A DNA stretch of 64,000 nucleotides from Pontibacillus salicampi (GTDB lineage Bacteria > Bacillota > Bacilli > Bacillales > BH030062), in assembly GCF_042434395.1 (NCBI RefSeq), contig NZ_JBHLTP010000002.1:1-64000 (forward strand), written 5' to 3'. Below the pieces are notes generated by a model. The model saw nothing but the letters and a program-made list of their open reading frames with translations, was not told the DNA's origin and searched no databases. Each line of letters opens with the position of its first letter. Within the stretch, counting starts at the first letter, position 1. Shown here in pieces: positions 50,406-59,217 of this stretch. A program made the translations under genes and the position numbers.

Positions 50406-51062
50406 ATGAATATAAAAGCATTTGTATTTGATGCTTATGGAACTTTATTTGATGTACATTCAGTTCGTGAGCGATTAGATAACCTATTTCCGGACAACAG
50501 TGAAGCAATTAGTCAATCATGGAGGTCCAAGCAGGTACATTATTTTTTTATCCGCCAGTTAATTGATGGATATGAACCGTTTAATTTAATTACTAAATGG
50601 GCACTGCAAGACGCTTTAATAGAAAATGGGATAGAATATAACAAAGATATTGTGGAAGATCTAATGGAAGCCTATAAGCAATTAAAACCATATGAAGAAG
50701 TAAGGGACGTATTACAACAGCTTGAGAACCATCAACGTGTTATTTTTTCAAACGGTACACAAGCCATGCTGGAGCCTTTATTAGAATACAACGGGCTTGA
50801 TCAAACACTTGGTTTATTAAGTGCTGATCAAATTCATATATACAAGCCAAGTCCTGATGCGTATCAATTTGCCTTAAATCAATTAGGGGTGAGCAAAGAA
50901 GAAGTGTTATTTATGTCCAGCAACCCTTGGGATATAGCTGGCGCGAAGCATTTCGGATTCAATACTGCTTGGATTAGCCGAGATGGAAAGGAATTCCCGC
51001 AGATGGGATTAGAGCCCGACCGCATTTATCAGACATTAGCAGGGATAGTGGAATGGTCGTAA
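50406..51062 (+). CDS. L-2-haloacid dehalogenase-type HAD hydrolase
   Basis: 218 aa. HAD motifs are FDAYGTLFDV (nucleophile Asp10), FSNGT near residue 115, KPSPDAYQFAL near 160, and SSNPWDIAGAKHFGFNTAWI near 178. The DAYGTL and SSNPWD forms are specific for type II haloacid dehalogenases, which hydrolyse L-2-haloalkanoates with inversion. AAGGAGG precedes ATG 50406. Monocistronic. Confidence 0.9.
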   Translation: MNIKAFVFDAYGTLFDVHSVRERLDNLFPDNSEAISQSWRSKQVHYFFIRQLIDGYEPFNLITKWALQDALIENGIEYNKDIVEDLMEAYKQLKPYEEVRDVLQQLENHQRVIFSNGTQAMLEPLLEYNGLDQTLGLLSADQIHIYKPSPDAYQFALNQLGVSKEEVLFMSSNPWDIAGAKHFGFNTAWISRDGKEFPQMGLEPDRIYQTLAGIVEWS

Positions 51063-51103
51063 CGAACATACAACCCTCTCTTCTATAATATAAGTACATT
51101 GCG

Positions 51104-51132
51104 TTGACAAAAAACACCGCTTTCACTATACT
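51104..51132 (+). promoter_or_regulatory. sacP promoter with putative cre site
   Basis: Consensus TTGACA (51104-51109), 17-base spacer and TATACT (51127-51132). Inside the spacer, 51112-51125 read on the minus strand gives TGAAAGCGGTGTTT, matching the catabolite-response consensus TGWAANCGNTNWCA at 12 of 14 positions. CcpA repression when glucose is present is therefore likely. Confidence 0.65.
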
Positions 51133-51156
51133 GTTAGTAGACATTTTCATTACGTA

Positions 51157-51254
51157 AGATTGTTACTGATTCTTCAGGCAAGACTTAAACTATTTCATGG
51201 GTTTGGGCCTCGTGTACCCCAAACGCATAATTAGGTTAAGTCTTGCTTTTTTTT
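51157..51254 (+). promoter_or_regulatory. sacP leader: RAT antiterminator and overlapping terminator
   Basis: AGATTGTTACTGATTCT, then TCAGGCAAGACTTA (51157-51187), is a ribonucleic antiterminator of the SacT/SacY/LicT class. Its last bases, GCAAGACTTAA (51178-51188), are also the first arm of a terminator whose other arm TTAAGTCTTGC (51236-51246) is followed by eight T. An inner GTTTGGG/CCCAAAC hairpin lies between. Binding of a phosphorylation-controlled BglG-type protein to the RAT would prevent the terminator from forming. Confidence 0.88.
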
Positions 51255-51324
51255 GTGTTCTAATATCTGTTTTCAATGACGTAATGAAAAAGGTTAACTT
51301 TAAGCAAAGGAGAGGGAGAGGACT

Positions 51325-52707
51325 ATGGATTATAAAGATATAGCAAAGAAACTGGTCCCGCTTCTAGGAGGCAAAGAAAATGTAGTCAGCGCAACTCACT
51401 GTGCTACTCGTCTTCGTTTAGTAATGAGTGATGAATCCAAGATCGATCAAAGTGAGATAGAAGAATTGGATGGGGTGAAAGGTGCGTTCTCTAGCTCTGG
51501 ACAGTATCAAATCATTTTTGGAACAGGTACCGTAAATAAAGTGTATCAGCCATTTGCAGAAGAGTTAGAAATTGCAAATGGAGAAAATAGTTCTGAGAGT
51601 AATGCTGCACCAGATCATAAAGAAGCAGCGAAGCAAAATATGAACCCCTTGGCACGATTCGCCAAAACGTTATCTAATATTTTTGTTCCCATTATTCCAG
51701 CTATCGTAGCAAGTGGTGTATTAATGGGAGTGCTTGGATTATTAAATACCTATGATGTATTTACTCCAGAAAGTTCTATATATGTGTTGTTGAACATGTT
51801 CTCTAGTGCAGCATTTATTATACTGCCTATACTTATTGGTTTTAGTGCAGCAAGGGAATTTGGAGGAAATCAGTATTTAGGTGCTGTTATTGGTGGAATT
51901 ATGACCCATCCAACTCTTATGAACCCATGGGGACTTCAGGATGCAAGTGCAAACCCAGAAACCATGCAGTTCGTTGGTATGAACATAGAGCTGCTTGGAT
52001 ATCAGGGAACCGTAATACCAGTCCTATTGACGGTTTATGTGATGAGTAAACTAGAACGTGGGGTCCGAAAGATTACACCTAGTGCCGTCGATTTACTTGT
52101 CACTCCATTCGTGACAGTTATTATTACCGGTTTTGTAGCACTTATGGCTGTTGGACCAATTGGTCGTTTATTAGGGGATGGTATCACTACTGCATTAGAC
52201 GCTGTGTACGGATTTGGAAGTGGATTTGCAGGATTAATCTTTGGTGGTACGTATTCCTTGATTGTATTAACAGGCGTACATCACAGCTTCCACGCTATTG
52301 AAGCTGAGCTATTAAACTCCGGTGCGAACTACCTTCTCCCAATATGGTCAATGGCTAACGTAGCACAAGGGGGAGCGGGACTTGCAGTATTCTTTAAGAC
52401 AAAGAATAAAAAGACGAAAGAACTCGCTATCCCATCTGCGACTTCTGCGTTTTTAGGAATTACCGAGCCGGTTATTTTCGGTGTTAACTTAAAGTATCGT
52501 CGCCCATTTATTGGCGCTTTAATCGGAGGAGCAATGGGTGGATTTTATGTCACCATGTTCGGTGTTGAAGCAAATGGCATTGGCTTAACCGGAGTACCTA
52601 TGGCTGCTATTGCAACTGATATAATGAACTATTTCATTGGTTTCATCATTGCTGTTGGCGGTGCCTTCCTTGCAACACTTCTACTGGGTTGGAAAGAAGA
52701 CAAATAA
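51325..52707 (+). CDS. sacP: PTS sucrose-specific EIIBC component SacP
   Basis: 460 aa. Residues 1-85 are the EIIB domain with phospho-Cys in THCATRLRL. Residues 105-460 are the membrane EIIC domain of the glucose-sucrose superfamily, including GGTYSLIVLTGVHHSFHAIE near 310 and AFLGITEPVIFGVNLKYRRPF near 375. Close in length and sequence to B. subtilis SacP. No EIIA domain is fused, so another EIIA must donate phosphate. No sacA hydrolase follows. Transcription passes through a RAT-controlled terminator. Confidence 0.92.
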   Translation: MDYKDIAKKLVPLLGGKENVVSATHCATRLRLVMSDESKIDQSEIEELDGVKGAFSSSGQYQIIFGTGTVNKVYQPFAEELEIANGENSSESNAAPDHKEAAKQNMNPLARFAKTLSNIFVPIIPAIVASGVLMGVLGLLNTYDVFTPESSIYVLLNMFSSAAFIILPILIGFSAAREFGGNQYLGAVIGGIMTHPTLMNPWGLQDASANPETMQFVGMNIELLGYQGTVIPVLLTVYVMSKLERGVRKITPSAVDLLVTPFVTVIITGFVALMAVGPIGRLLGDGITTALDAVYGFGSGFAGLIFGGTYSLIVLTGVHHSFHAIEAELLNSGANYLLPIWSMANVAQGGAGLAVFFKTKNKKTKELAIPSATSAFLGITEPVIFGVNLKYRRPFIGALIGGAMGGFYVTMFGVEANGIGLTGVPMAAIATDIMNYFIGFIIAVGGAFLATLLLGWKEDK

Positions 52708-52754
52708 TAATTATCTATAAAAGAGGCTGGGACATACGTGTATTAGCCGACAAA

Positions 52755-52815
52755 AAATCCGAACTATCTATTGAAAATCCTCTATGGGATTCGATGTAGT
52801 TCGGATTTTTATCTT
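52755..52815 (+). terminator. Terminator of sacP
   Basis: AAATCCGAACTA and its perfect complement TAGTTCGGATTT (52797-52808), with an inner AAATCC/GGATT-like hairpin, followed by TTATCTTT. Just upstream, GAGGCTGGGACATA is a motif common in Firmicute intergenic hairpins. Confidence 0.7.
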
Positions 52816-52882
52816 TGTATATTTTTTATGATACTCATTTTTCGACTTTTAAACGGATAATGAAAGTTGTGGACCAACCTCT

Positions 52883-53008
52883 CAGGCTATAGAAAAAGTG
52901 TGGAGGGCGGCTCTGTTACAAATGGGTGGAATTCCGCGGAGGAAGCCCATGAAAAGCGAGTCGTTTCACCAACACCGCCTCGATCCACATAGAATAACCG
53001 ACGGTCTA
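52883..53008 (+). repeat. Degraded fragment of the palindromic/MITE repeat (copy D)
   Basis: Starts with CAGGCTATAGAAAAAGTG, an IS1182-type end like those at 16.58 and 29.38 kb. Positions about 52936-53004 are a reverse-complement match of 16600-16670 (for example AGCCCATG, AAAGCGAGTCGTTT, ACCAACACC, CACATAGAA, ACCGACGG). The pairing left arm and the other terminal repeat are missing. No gene in 52708-53191. Confidence 0.6.
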
Positions 53009-53031
53009 AGTCAGGCTATGCCTGACTTTTT
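53009..53031 (+). terminator. Rho-independent terminator-like hairpin
   Basis: GTCAGGC / GCCTGAC with a 3-base loop followed by TTTTTCC. Confidence 0.65.
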
Positions 53032-53191
53032 CCTGTATGAAAGAAATAATCCTATCCCTGTAAAGATTAAAAAGGGATTGCCCTAAAGCCTTAGCCGATT
53101 AAGCTGTATTGTTGACGAGTTGTCTATGAAAATACGAAGAGTATAGTGTAGAATGGTACTATTCTATAGCGTATTAAGGGTGGTGAAATGT

Positions 53192-53683
53192 ATGCTTGTC
53201 ATACGAAATGCCGAAAAAAGCGATGTATTATCTATGTTACAAATAGAGAACTACGAAATTGCCAATGGAAATGCAACATTTGATTTGGATGCCAAAACAC
53301 TGGAGGAAAAAGAGACTTGGTTTCAATCCTTACATACGCGTTATCCAATCATAGTGGCAGAGCTGGATGACTATGTAGTGGGATATGCTTATGTCAGTCC
53401 CTTTAATCCGAAACAAGCCTATCAGCAAACGGTGGAGCTTTCCGTGTATGTTGATGCTTCCTATCGAGGAAGAAAAATCGGAAAGAGCTTAATGGAGTAT
53501 ATTCTAGAAGAATGTGAAAATGAAAGGTTTCATACCGTTATTTCCAAGATCACAAAGGGTAATGAAGGAAGTGTGCGGTTACATAAGCAAGTTGGTTTTC
53601 AATTAACCGGAACGTTAAAGGAGGTTGGCTTTAAATTTAATACGTGGCAGGATGTAGAAATATATCAATATTTTTGTAAATAA
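53192..53683 (+). CDS. GNAT acetyltransferase, phosphinothricin acetyltransferase-like
   Basis: 163 aa from ATG 53192 (AAGGGTGGTGA six bases upstream). NGNATFDLDAKTLEEKETWF, VGYAYVSPFNPKQAY, ELSVYVDASYRGRKIGKSLMEYIL and LHKQVGFQLTGTLKEVGFKFNTWQDVEIYQ are the successive signatures of the Pat/Bar/YwnH group. The last one is the tail typical of methionine sulfone/phosphinothricin N-acetyltransferases. It probably acetylates such amino acid analogues. It is followed 27 bases later by corA. Confidence 0.88.
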   Translation: MLVIRNAEKSDVLSMLQIENYEIANGNATFDLDAKTLEEKETWFQSLHTRYPIIVAELDDYVVGYAYVSPFNPKQAYQQTVELSVYVDASYRGRKIGKSLMEYILEECENERFHTVISKITKGNEGSVRLHKQVGFQLTGTLKEVGFKFNTWQDVEIYQYFCK

Positions 53684-53710
53684 GACCCAAAAAAATGAAG
53701 GAGGGATGAC

Positions 53711-54661
53711 ATGATTCGAACACTTGCCTTAACGAAAGCAGGTGAACTACAGCAAGATATTCCTGTTAGAGATCTTTTTCATTCAAACATAGCATGGTAC
53801 TGGGTCGACTTTTATATTCCTTCTCCAGAAGAAACGAAAGAGTTGGAAACTGAATTCGAGTTTCACCCATTAGCTGTAGAGGACTGTATACATACTTTAC
53901 AGCGACCAAAACTTGATTATTATGAAGACTATACTTTTATTGTTATTCACGCCCTCCACGCTAGGTCATTAACAAAGCAGGAATTAGATATTTTTCATGG
54001 GGAAGGCTATATCGTCACTTACCATAAGGAGGAGTCACCAGAGCTAGAACAAGTATGGAACCGACTACAGCGTGCACCTCATCCTAACAAATGGGAAGAA
54101 GACCATGTGCTTCATCAGCTACTTGATAAAGTAGTCGATAATTACTTTCCTATTGTATATGCCATTGAAGATCATATTAATGATATTGAAGACAATACTA
54201 GGCAGTTATCCATGGAAAAACTGTTAGAGCAGCTATTTGATACCCGTGCTGATTTATTGGCCCTTCGGCAGACAGTACATCCGATGCGCGATTTATTGTA
54301 TCGCATGTTGAATTCCCAGCATATGGATGGGGTGATGGAGCGGAAAGAATATTTTTCCGATATACATGATCACCTAATGAAAGTATCCGAACTGATTGAG
54401 TCAAACAGGGAAATGACGACAGATATTCGCGATAGTTATATGTCGTTGAACTCGCATGAAACCAACCGGACTATGCAAATACTTACCGTTATCTCCACGA
54501 TATTTATGCCGCTTACATTCATTGTTGGGGTGTATGGGATGAATTTTAAATATATGCCAGAGTTAGATGAACGGTACGCCTATTTTGTAGTGATGTCCGT
54601 CATGGTGGTCATTGCAATACTTATGTTTATGTGGTTTAAACGAAAAGGCTGGTTTGATTAA
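53711..54661 (+). CDS. corA: CorA-type magnesium/cobalt transporter
   Basis: 316 aa. A large cytoplasmic N-terminal funnel (residues 1-250) is followed by two membrane helices at the C-terminus, with the pore signature GMN in VGVYGMNFKYMPEL near residue 278. LEDCIHTLQRPKLDYYEDYTFIV-like sequence near residue 57 is typical. It mediates Mg2+ (Co2+/Ni2+) uptake as a pentamer. GGAGGGATG precedes the start. The tail KRKGWFD is basic. No M-box riboswitch is present upstream. Confidence 0.93.
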   Translation: MIRTLALTKAGELQQDIPVRDLFHSNIAWYWVDFYIPSPEETKELETEFEFHPLAVEDCIHTLQRPKLDYYEDYTFIVIHALHARSLTKQELDIFHGEGYIVTYHKEESPELEQVWNRLQRAPHPNKWEEDHVLHQLLDKVVDNYFPIVYAIEDHINDIEDNTRQLSMEKLLEQLFDTRADLLALRQTVHPMRDLLYRMLNSQHMDGVMERKEYFSDIHDHLMKVSELIESNREMTTDIRDSYMSLNSHETNRTMQILTVISTIFMPLTFIVGVYGMNFKYMPELDERYAYFVVMSVMVVIAILMFMWFKRKGWFD

Positions 54662-54998
54662 CCCTCACCTTGCCTGTTGGTTTGAGACTGAATAATGATA
54701 TAGGTTCGTCCAATCCTGTACGCTTATCAGAGAAAGGTATGGCCTGGAAAACGGAGCTATCTTTAACCACTTAACTCCTTTTCCGGAAACAACCCCATAC
54801 TATCTCAAACCGTTGTCTTCCATATAAGGGCAATATACAGAGTAAACAACAACAGAGTTTTTCAGATAGACGTCTGAGAGGGAGCTACGTCGTAAGTATG
54901 AGAATGTTTCCTCCTCTTTACTGTTATAACAAATGAATGAAATAGCTATACTTATTTATAGTTAACATTCTATTTACAGTGCGGAGGAGGTATTTTAT

Positions 54999-55052
54999 AT
55001 GTACACCGATTATGAAATAGAATACTTATTGTCCGAGAGACGACCGAAGTAA
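54999..55052 (+). CDS. Possible 17-aa peptide with strong ribosome site
   Basis: ATG 54999 follows GGAGGAGG by eight bases and gives MYTDYEIEYLLSERRPK, then TAA and, 12 bases on, a terminator. The context is that of a real translated micro-ORF. The sequence is charged, with no membrane segment. No family recognised. The rest of 54662-54998 holds nothing that I can support. Confidence 0.4.
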   Translation: MYTDYEIEYLLSERRPK

Positions 55053-55064
55053 TCATGCAAGAAA

Positions 55065-55105
55065 AAACCTTACTTCCCTGTATTGAAGGGAGGTAAGGTT
55101 TATTT
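55065..55105. terminator. Bidirectional terminator between two convergent micro-ORFs
   Basis: AAACCTTACTTCCCT (55065-55079) pairs with AGGGAGGTAAGGTTT (55087-55101). On the plus strand TATTT follows, on the minus strand TTTTTTC. Confidence 0.8.
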
Positions 55106-55216
55106 AGGTTGATGCCAATAATATATCTTCGGGACGTGAAGAAGAAGCCAATGTTCATGGATTATGGATAAAGCTACAAATGTGATAAGACCCCATTCCA
55201 CTGATTTAATATCCAT
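55100..55216 (-). CDS. Possible 38-aa membrane peptide
   Basis: On the minus strand ATG 55216 (or the in-frame ATG four codons earlier) encodes a peptide that opens MDIKSVEWGLITFVALSI and ends in IYYWHQPK. It has one hydrophobic helix, and its stop lies at the foot of a good terminator. GAGGGA is only 4 bases before ATG 55216, a weak point. No family recognised. Positions 55217-55393 show no other feature. Confidence 0.35.
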   Translation of the reverse strand: MDIKSVEWGLITFVALSIIHEHWLLLHVPKIYYWHQPK

Positions 55217-55411
55217 ACCATCCCTCATTTCGTAACCAATACGCTTATCTATATGTTCTCCTACGTTTGTCTTATTCCAAATCTCACCTAACCTACGGAC
55301 CTATGTACCCTGTACCCATTTTTTAAGCACGATATCACCGTTTAGGAATGTATCTAAGAGGTTATACGTTATATGTTGGGAAAAATCTGAAAGTTGGAAA
55401 GGGGTTTTGTT

Positions 55412-55939
55412 TTGTTAAAGAAATTAGATCATTGGGTGACCAGCGTGGAAAAGTGGATTATTAGCTGGTCTATCATCGGGATGACAGTTATGCTGCTAGC
55501 TAATGTCGTTGCCCGTTCCTTATTTAACAGCAGCCTAAGCTTTGCGGAAGAGGTTGGGCAGTTCTTTATCATACTCGTCACATTTGTGGGGGTTAGTTAT
55601 TGCGCGAGATGGGGGAGGCATTTGAAGATGACAGCTTTAGTAGAATTGCTTCCCTTTCGTGTTCGTAAGATACTCGTCCTGTTTGTGACGCTCACTACTT
55701 CTCTACTTATGTTTTATCTTGCTTATTTAGGTGTGCAGTACGTTTGGCAATTATACACCTTTGAAAGGGTGACGCCTGCGTTGAGAATACCTATGTATGT
55801 AATTATTGTGTTTGTACCAATTGGGTTCCTATTCGGTGGGATTCAATATATACATGAATTTGTATTAAATGTTCGTTCTAATGACATTATTGATGGTACA
55901 AAACAATCGAAGGTAGACAAGGAGGAAACTGCATTATGA
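55412..55939 (+). CDS. dctQ: TRAP transporter small permease (DctQ)
   Basis: 175 aa from TTG 55412 (AAAGGGG seven bases upstream). Four membrane helices. LSFAEEVGQFFIILVTFVGVSYCARWGRHLKMT is the DctQ signature (EE...G, then RxxxHI-like). It assembles with DctM to form the membrane part of a TRAP uptake system. The stop overlaps the dctM start in ATGA. Confidence 0.9.
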   Translation: MLKKLDHWVTSVEKWIISWSIIGMTVMLLANVVARSLFNSSLSFAEEVGQFFIILVTFVGVSYCARWGRHLKMTALVELLPFRVRKILVLFVTLTTSLLMFYLAYLGVQYVWQLYTFERVTPALRIPMYVIIVFVPIGFLFGGIQYIHEFVLNVRSNDIIDGTKQSKVDKEETAL

Positions 55940-57216
55940 TTTGGGTTATGCTAGTGTTATTATTTTTACTACTTTTCATAGGGTATCCTATGCTGGTTCC
56001 ATTAATTATTGCCCCCTTAGTGGCAGCGTTAATCTTTTTACCGGATTTTAATACGGTTGTGCTCATACAGCAATTTGTTACTGGGATTAAGACATTTGTA
56101 TTACTAGCTGTTCCTATGTTCATATTTGCAGCGGATATCATGTCCTCAGGAAAAACGTCTAATCGTTTACTTGATTTCGTTGGAAGCTTCATCGGACATA
56201 TTCGTGGGGGATACGCTATTACGACTGCTGCTGCTTGTACTTTGTTTGGCTCTATTTCAGGTTCTACACAGGCTACGGTAGTAGCTGTAGGAAAACCAAT
56301 GAGAGAGAGGCTAAACAGTGTTGGATATAAGGATAGTCAATCCATACCACTTATCATTAATGCATCCGATTTAGCACTAATGATTCCTCCTAGTATTGCT
56401 ATGATTGTGTATGGTGTGGTAACAGGAACGTCAGTTGGTGAGTTATTTATAGCTGGAGTAATTCCAGGGTTAATTATCTTCTTTTTCTTTGCCGCTTATA
56501 GTTACATATTGGCTTCTCGAAAAGGTCTAGGGCAGGAAAGGAAAGCTACCTGGAGGGAGAGATGGGTCGCAACAAAGAAAGCAATACTTCCATTGGGATT
56601 CCCTGTGCTTATTATCGGTGGTATTTATCAGGGGATTTTTAGCCCGACAGAAGCGGCTGCTGTCTCTGTTGCGTATGCCTTTTTATTAGAGGTTGTATTG
56701 TTTAAAGATGTTTCTCTAAAGGATATCCCGAAAATTGCCGAATCCTCGGCAGTTGTAACAGCTGCAGTGTTTATTCTTGTGTCAGCAGGAACTGCATTAA
56801 GCTGGGTTTTAGCCTATGCTAAATTACCTGAGGAGATTACCCAGGCTGTATTAGGATCTGACCCTTCTGCTACATACGTTTTGTTTATGGTAGCGGTATT
56901 TTTCTTCGTGGGTTGTATGTTTGTTGATCCATTGGTCGTAATCATTATTCTGACACCAATATTCTATCCCATTGCTATGAACGCAGGGGTGGATCCAGTC
57001 GCTCTTGGTATCATAATTACATTGCAAGCAGCAATTGGATCGGCTACTCCTCCTTTTGGAGTGGATATTTTCACCGCAATAGCAGTGTTTCAAAAACCCT
57101 ATCAGGATATTATTAAGGGGATCTGGCCATACATTATTATTCTTATGCTGGCATCAGCGCTATTTATTGTATTCCCAGAAATTATCACCATATATAAGAT
57201 GGTGTACAGTGATTAG
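55936..57216 (+). CDS. dctM: TRAP transporter large permease (DctM)
   Basis: 426 aa with about 12 membrane helices. DctM hallmarks are AVPMFIFAADIM near residue 57, GGYAITTAAACTLFGSISGSTQATVVAVGKPM near 95, LALMIPPSIAMIVYG near 147, FSPTEAAAVSVAYAF near 235 and LQAAIGSATPPFGVDIF near 363. It uses the Na+ gradient to import organic acids delivered by the binding protein. Overlaps dctQ. Confidence 0.93.
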   Translation: MIWVMLVLLFLLLFIGYPMLVPLIIAPLVAALIFLPDFNTVVLIQQFVTGIKTFVLLAVPMFIFAADIMSSGKTSNRLLDFVGSFIGHIRGGYAITTAAACTLFGSISGSTQATVVAVGKPMRERLNSVGYKDSQSIPLIINASDLALMIPPSIAMIVYGVVTGTSVGELFIAGVIPGLIIFFFFAAYSYILASRKGLGQERKATWRERWVATKKAILPLGFPVLIIGGIYQGIFSPTEAAAVSVAYAFLLEVVLFKDVSLKDIPKIAESSAVVTAAVFILVSAGTALSWVLAYAKLPEEITQAVLGSDPSATYVLFMVAVFFFVGCMFVDPLVVIIILTPIFYPIAMNAGVDPVALGIIITLQAAIGSATPPFGVDIFTAIAVFQKPYQDIIKGIWPYIIILMLASALFIVFPEIITIYKMVYSD

Positions 57217-57234
57217 GATGGAAAGGGTGTTAAG

Positions 57235-58290
57235 GTGAAACAAATCTATGTATTTGTATGGATGACATTTGCGCTAATACTAGCAGCTTGCTCTTCTTCT
57301 GCAGAAACAACTAAGGGAGAAGGGAGTCCGGAAGTGGTGATTCGTTTTGTACATGAAGAATCGCCGACCTCTGTGCAAAATAGCTACGTAGAAGCGTTTA
57401 AGAAGACAATTGAGGAAAAATCGAACGGTTCTATTGCAGTAGAGATTTATCCAGTTGGGCAGTTAGGAAATGGGGTAACTCAGGCGGAGCTTCTGCAAAT
57501 TGGAGCAGTAGATATGGGGATAGTATCTCCTGGTAATGTTGGTACCATCGTTCCTGAATCTCAGGTTATGCTTCTTCATTTCTTATTCTCGGACGACATG
57601 AAGGTGAATCAGAAAGTATTTAATGAAAGCCCTGCATTATATGAAACGCTCGGGAAAGCATTTGAAGATAAAGGGATAAAGGTGCTCTCCTATTGGACGG
57701 AAGGCTTCATGCATTGGACTACCAATAGGAAAATAGAGCAGCCAAAGGATTTTCAGGATATTAAATTCAGGACGATGCCCTCCCCCTTAATTGTATCCTC
57801 TTACCAGGCTTATGGTGCCAACCCAACTCCAGTACCCTATGAACAAGTGTATAGCGGGCTGCAATTAAATATGATAGAAGGACAAACGAATCCAATTTTT
57901 GCTATAGAGCAAATGAAATTTTATGAAGTACAGGAGGTTCTTACCTTGTCTAGACACTCCTTATACACGACAACCACTTCAATAAATCCAGAGTTCTATC
58001 AGAGCTTGTCTACAGATCACAAACAGGTTGTAAACGAAACGATTGATGAAATGAAGGATAAATCATTTGAAATCCAGCGAAAGTTTAATAAGGAAGACCT
58101 TAATACTATCAAGGAGAACAGCTCTATTACCATTACGGAGCTCTCCGAACAGCAAAGAAAGAAATTCAGGGAAGCAAGTGAGATAGTAAAACAGCAATAT
58201 GTTGACATGGTAGGAGGCAAAGCCAAAGAGATTTTAAAGCAATTAGAAGAGGATGTAAAAAAGGCTGAGCAGGGTGAACCTTTACGATAG
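57235..58290 (+). CDS. dctP: TRAP transporter substrate-binding lipoprotein (DctP)
   Basis: 351 aa. A lipoprotein signal ends in LILAAC at residue 20, so it is anchored outside the membrane. DctP-type domain: VVIRFVHEESPTSVQNSYVEAFKKTIEEKS, PVGQLGNGVTQAELLQIGAVDMGI, FRTMPSPLIVSSYQAYGANPTPVPYEQVYSGLQ (with the Arg that binds the carboxylate) and GQTNPI. Substrate probably a carboxylic acid. GTG start with GGAAAGGGTG upstream. Last gene of the operon, followed by a strong terminator. Confidence 0.92.
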   Translation: MKQIYVFVWMTFALILAACSSSAETTKGEGSPEVVIRFVHEESPTSVQNSYVEAFKKTIEEKSNGSIAVEIYPVGQLGNGVTQAELLQIGAVDMGIVSPGNVGTIVPESQVMLLHFLFSDDMKVNQKVFNESPALYETLGKAFEDKGIKVLSYWTEGFMHWTTNRKIEQPKDFQDIKFRTMPSPLIVSSYQAYGANPTPVPYEQVYSGLQLNMIEGQTNPIFAIEQMKFYEVQEVLTLSRHSLYTTTTSINPEFYQSLSTDHKQVVNETIDEMKDKSFEIQRKFNKEDLNTIKENSSITITELSEQQRKKFREASEIVKQQYVDMVGGKAKEILKQLEEDVKKAEQGEPLR

Positions 58291-58356
58291 AATAATCCAT
58301 TTAAATTAAAGATTGAATTCCAAGCTTTCGGCAATGGAACAGGAAAAGAACTTAAA

Positions 58357-58394
58357 AAATGGCTCCCATTCTTTTGAAGGAATGGGAGCCATTT
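58357..58394. terminator. Terminator after the TRAP operon
   Basis: AAATGGCTCCCATTC and its perfect 15-bp complement with an 8-base loop. A-rich before and T-containing after, so usable from both sides. 58395-58599 holds no gene. Confidence 0.8.
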
Positions 58395-58599
58395 AGGTAA
58401 TGCATTACTCTTTTTGTAATATACCCATACATAACAAGGTCATTTGCTTGTACGTTATCATATACGCCTATCGTGTTTACTTTCTGTTCTCCAAACAGTT
58501 ATACAAGACTAAGAAATTATGTGAAGCTCTTATCAAAAGAGATTCCGTATCCTCTTCAAGCTGTGAACTAAGCTCCGTCCTGTTCCGCTGCTCTTATGG

Positions 58600-59217
58600 T
58601 TAAAGAGTCGGCTTTTCGGTGTTCGAATAGCTTTTAGGGGAAGGAGTTGTTTTTCTTCGTTTCTGAATTGCTTTAAACCCAATTATACAAAGTACAATAA
58701 TCGCTATGCCGATGAATACATATTGTTGAAAACTAGAGAGCATCTGTTTCATCGATTGAAGGTTTCCCATTTTTCCTAATAGTAACATCGCATAAATCCA
58801 CGGGAATATGCCGATAAATGTAATACTTCCAAAGCGAACGGGTTTCACATTACTTAATCCAGAGAAATATGAAATGTAGTTTCCTAGGCCAAGAGGCCGG
58901 GATAAAGCAATGGTCCACTCTCCACAACGTTTAAACCACCTTTCGGCCTTATCAATCTTATTTGTCTTAAACCAGTTCTTAACCTTATGATCAAGCTTAC
59001 GTCCAATGTAATAAGGGATATAACTAAAGGCTGTGTACACTAGCCCTGCTAGAATAGCAATACCAAAGCTTGCCCAGGCGCTTGATTTTAAGACATATCC
59101 ATATGCTAATACTACAATACCTCCTGGGAAAGGGAGGGAGGATGCTTCAATCGCAAGACTTATTAGTAATCCAAAGATTCCTAGTTCTTTTAAAAATGCA
59201 ACGATGAAATCTAGCAT
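58600..59217 (-). CDS. DedA-family membrane protein
   Basis: 205 aa with about five membrane segments. Family pattern: SLAIEASSLPFPGGIVVLAYGYV near residue 22 (E..PIPG-like), AILAGLVYTAFSYIPYYIGRK near 58, and SRPLGLGNYISYFSGLSNVKPVRF near 105 with the conserved Arg-Pro. DedA proteins are lipid-carrier flippases or related transporters needed for envelope integrity. Which lipid this copy handles cannot be told. GAAAGGAGCAATC precedes the start. Confidence 0.88.
   Translation of the reverse strand: MLDFIVAFLKELGIFGLLISLAIEASSLPFPGGIVVLAYGYVLKSSAWASFGIAILAGLVYTAFSYIPYYIGRKLDHKVKNWFKTNKIDKAERWFKRCGEWTIALSRPLGLGNYISYFSGLSNVKPVRFGSITFIGIFPWIYAMLLLGKMGNLQSMKQMLSSFQQYVFIGIAIIVLCIIGFKAIQKRRKTTPSPKSYSNTEKPTL

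Noticed and set aside
54700..54740. GGTTCG-containing stretch as a tRNA T-loop
   Set aside because: No acceptor, D or anticodon stem around it.
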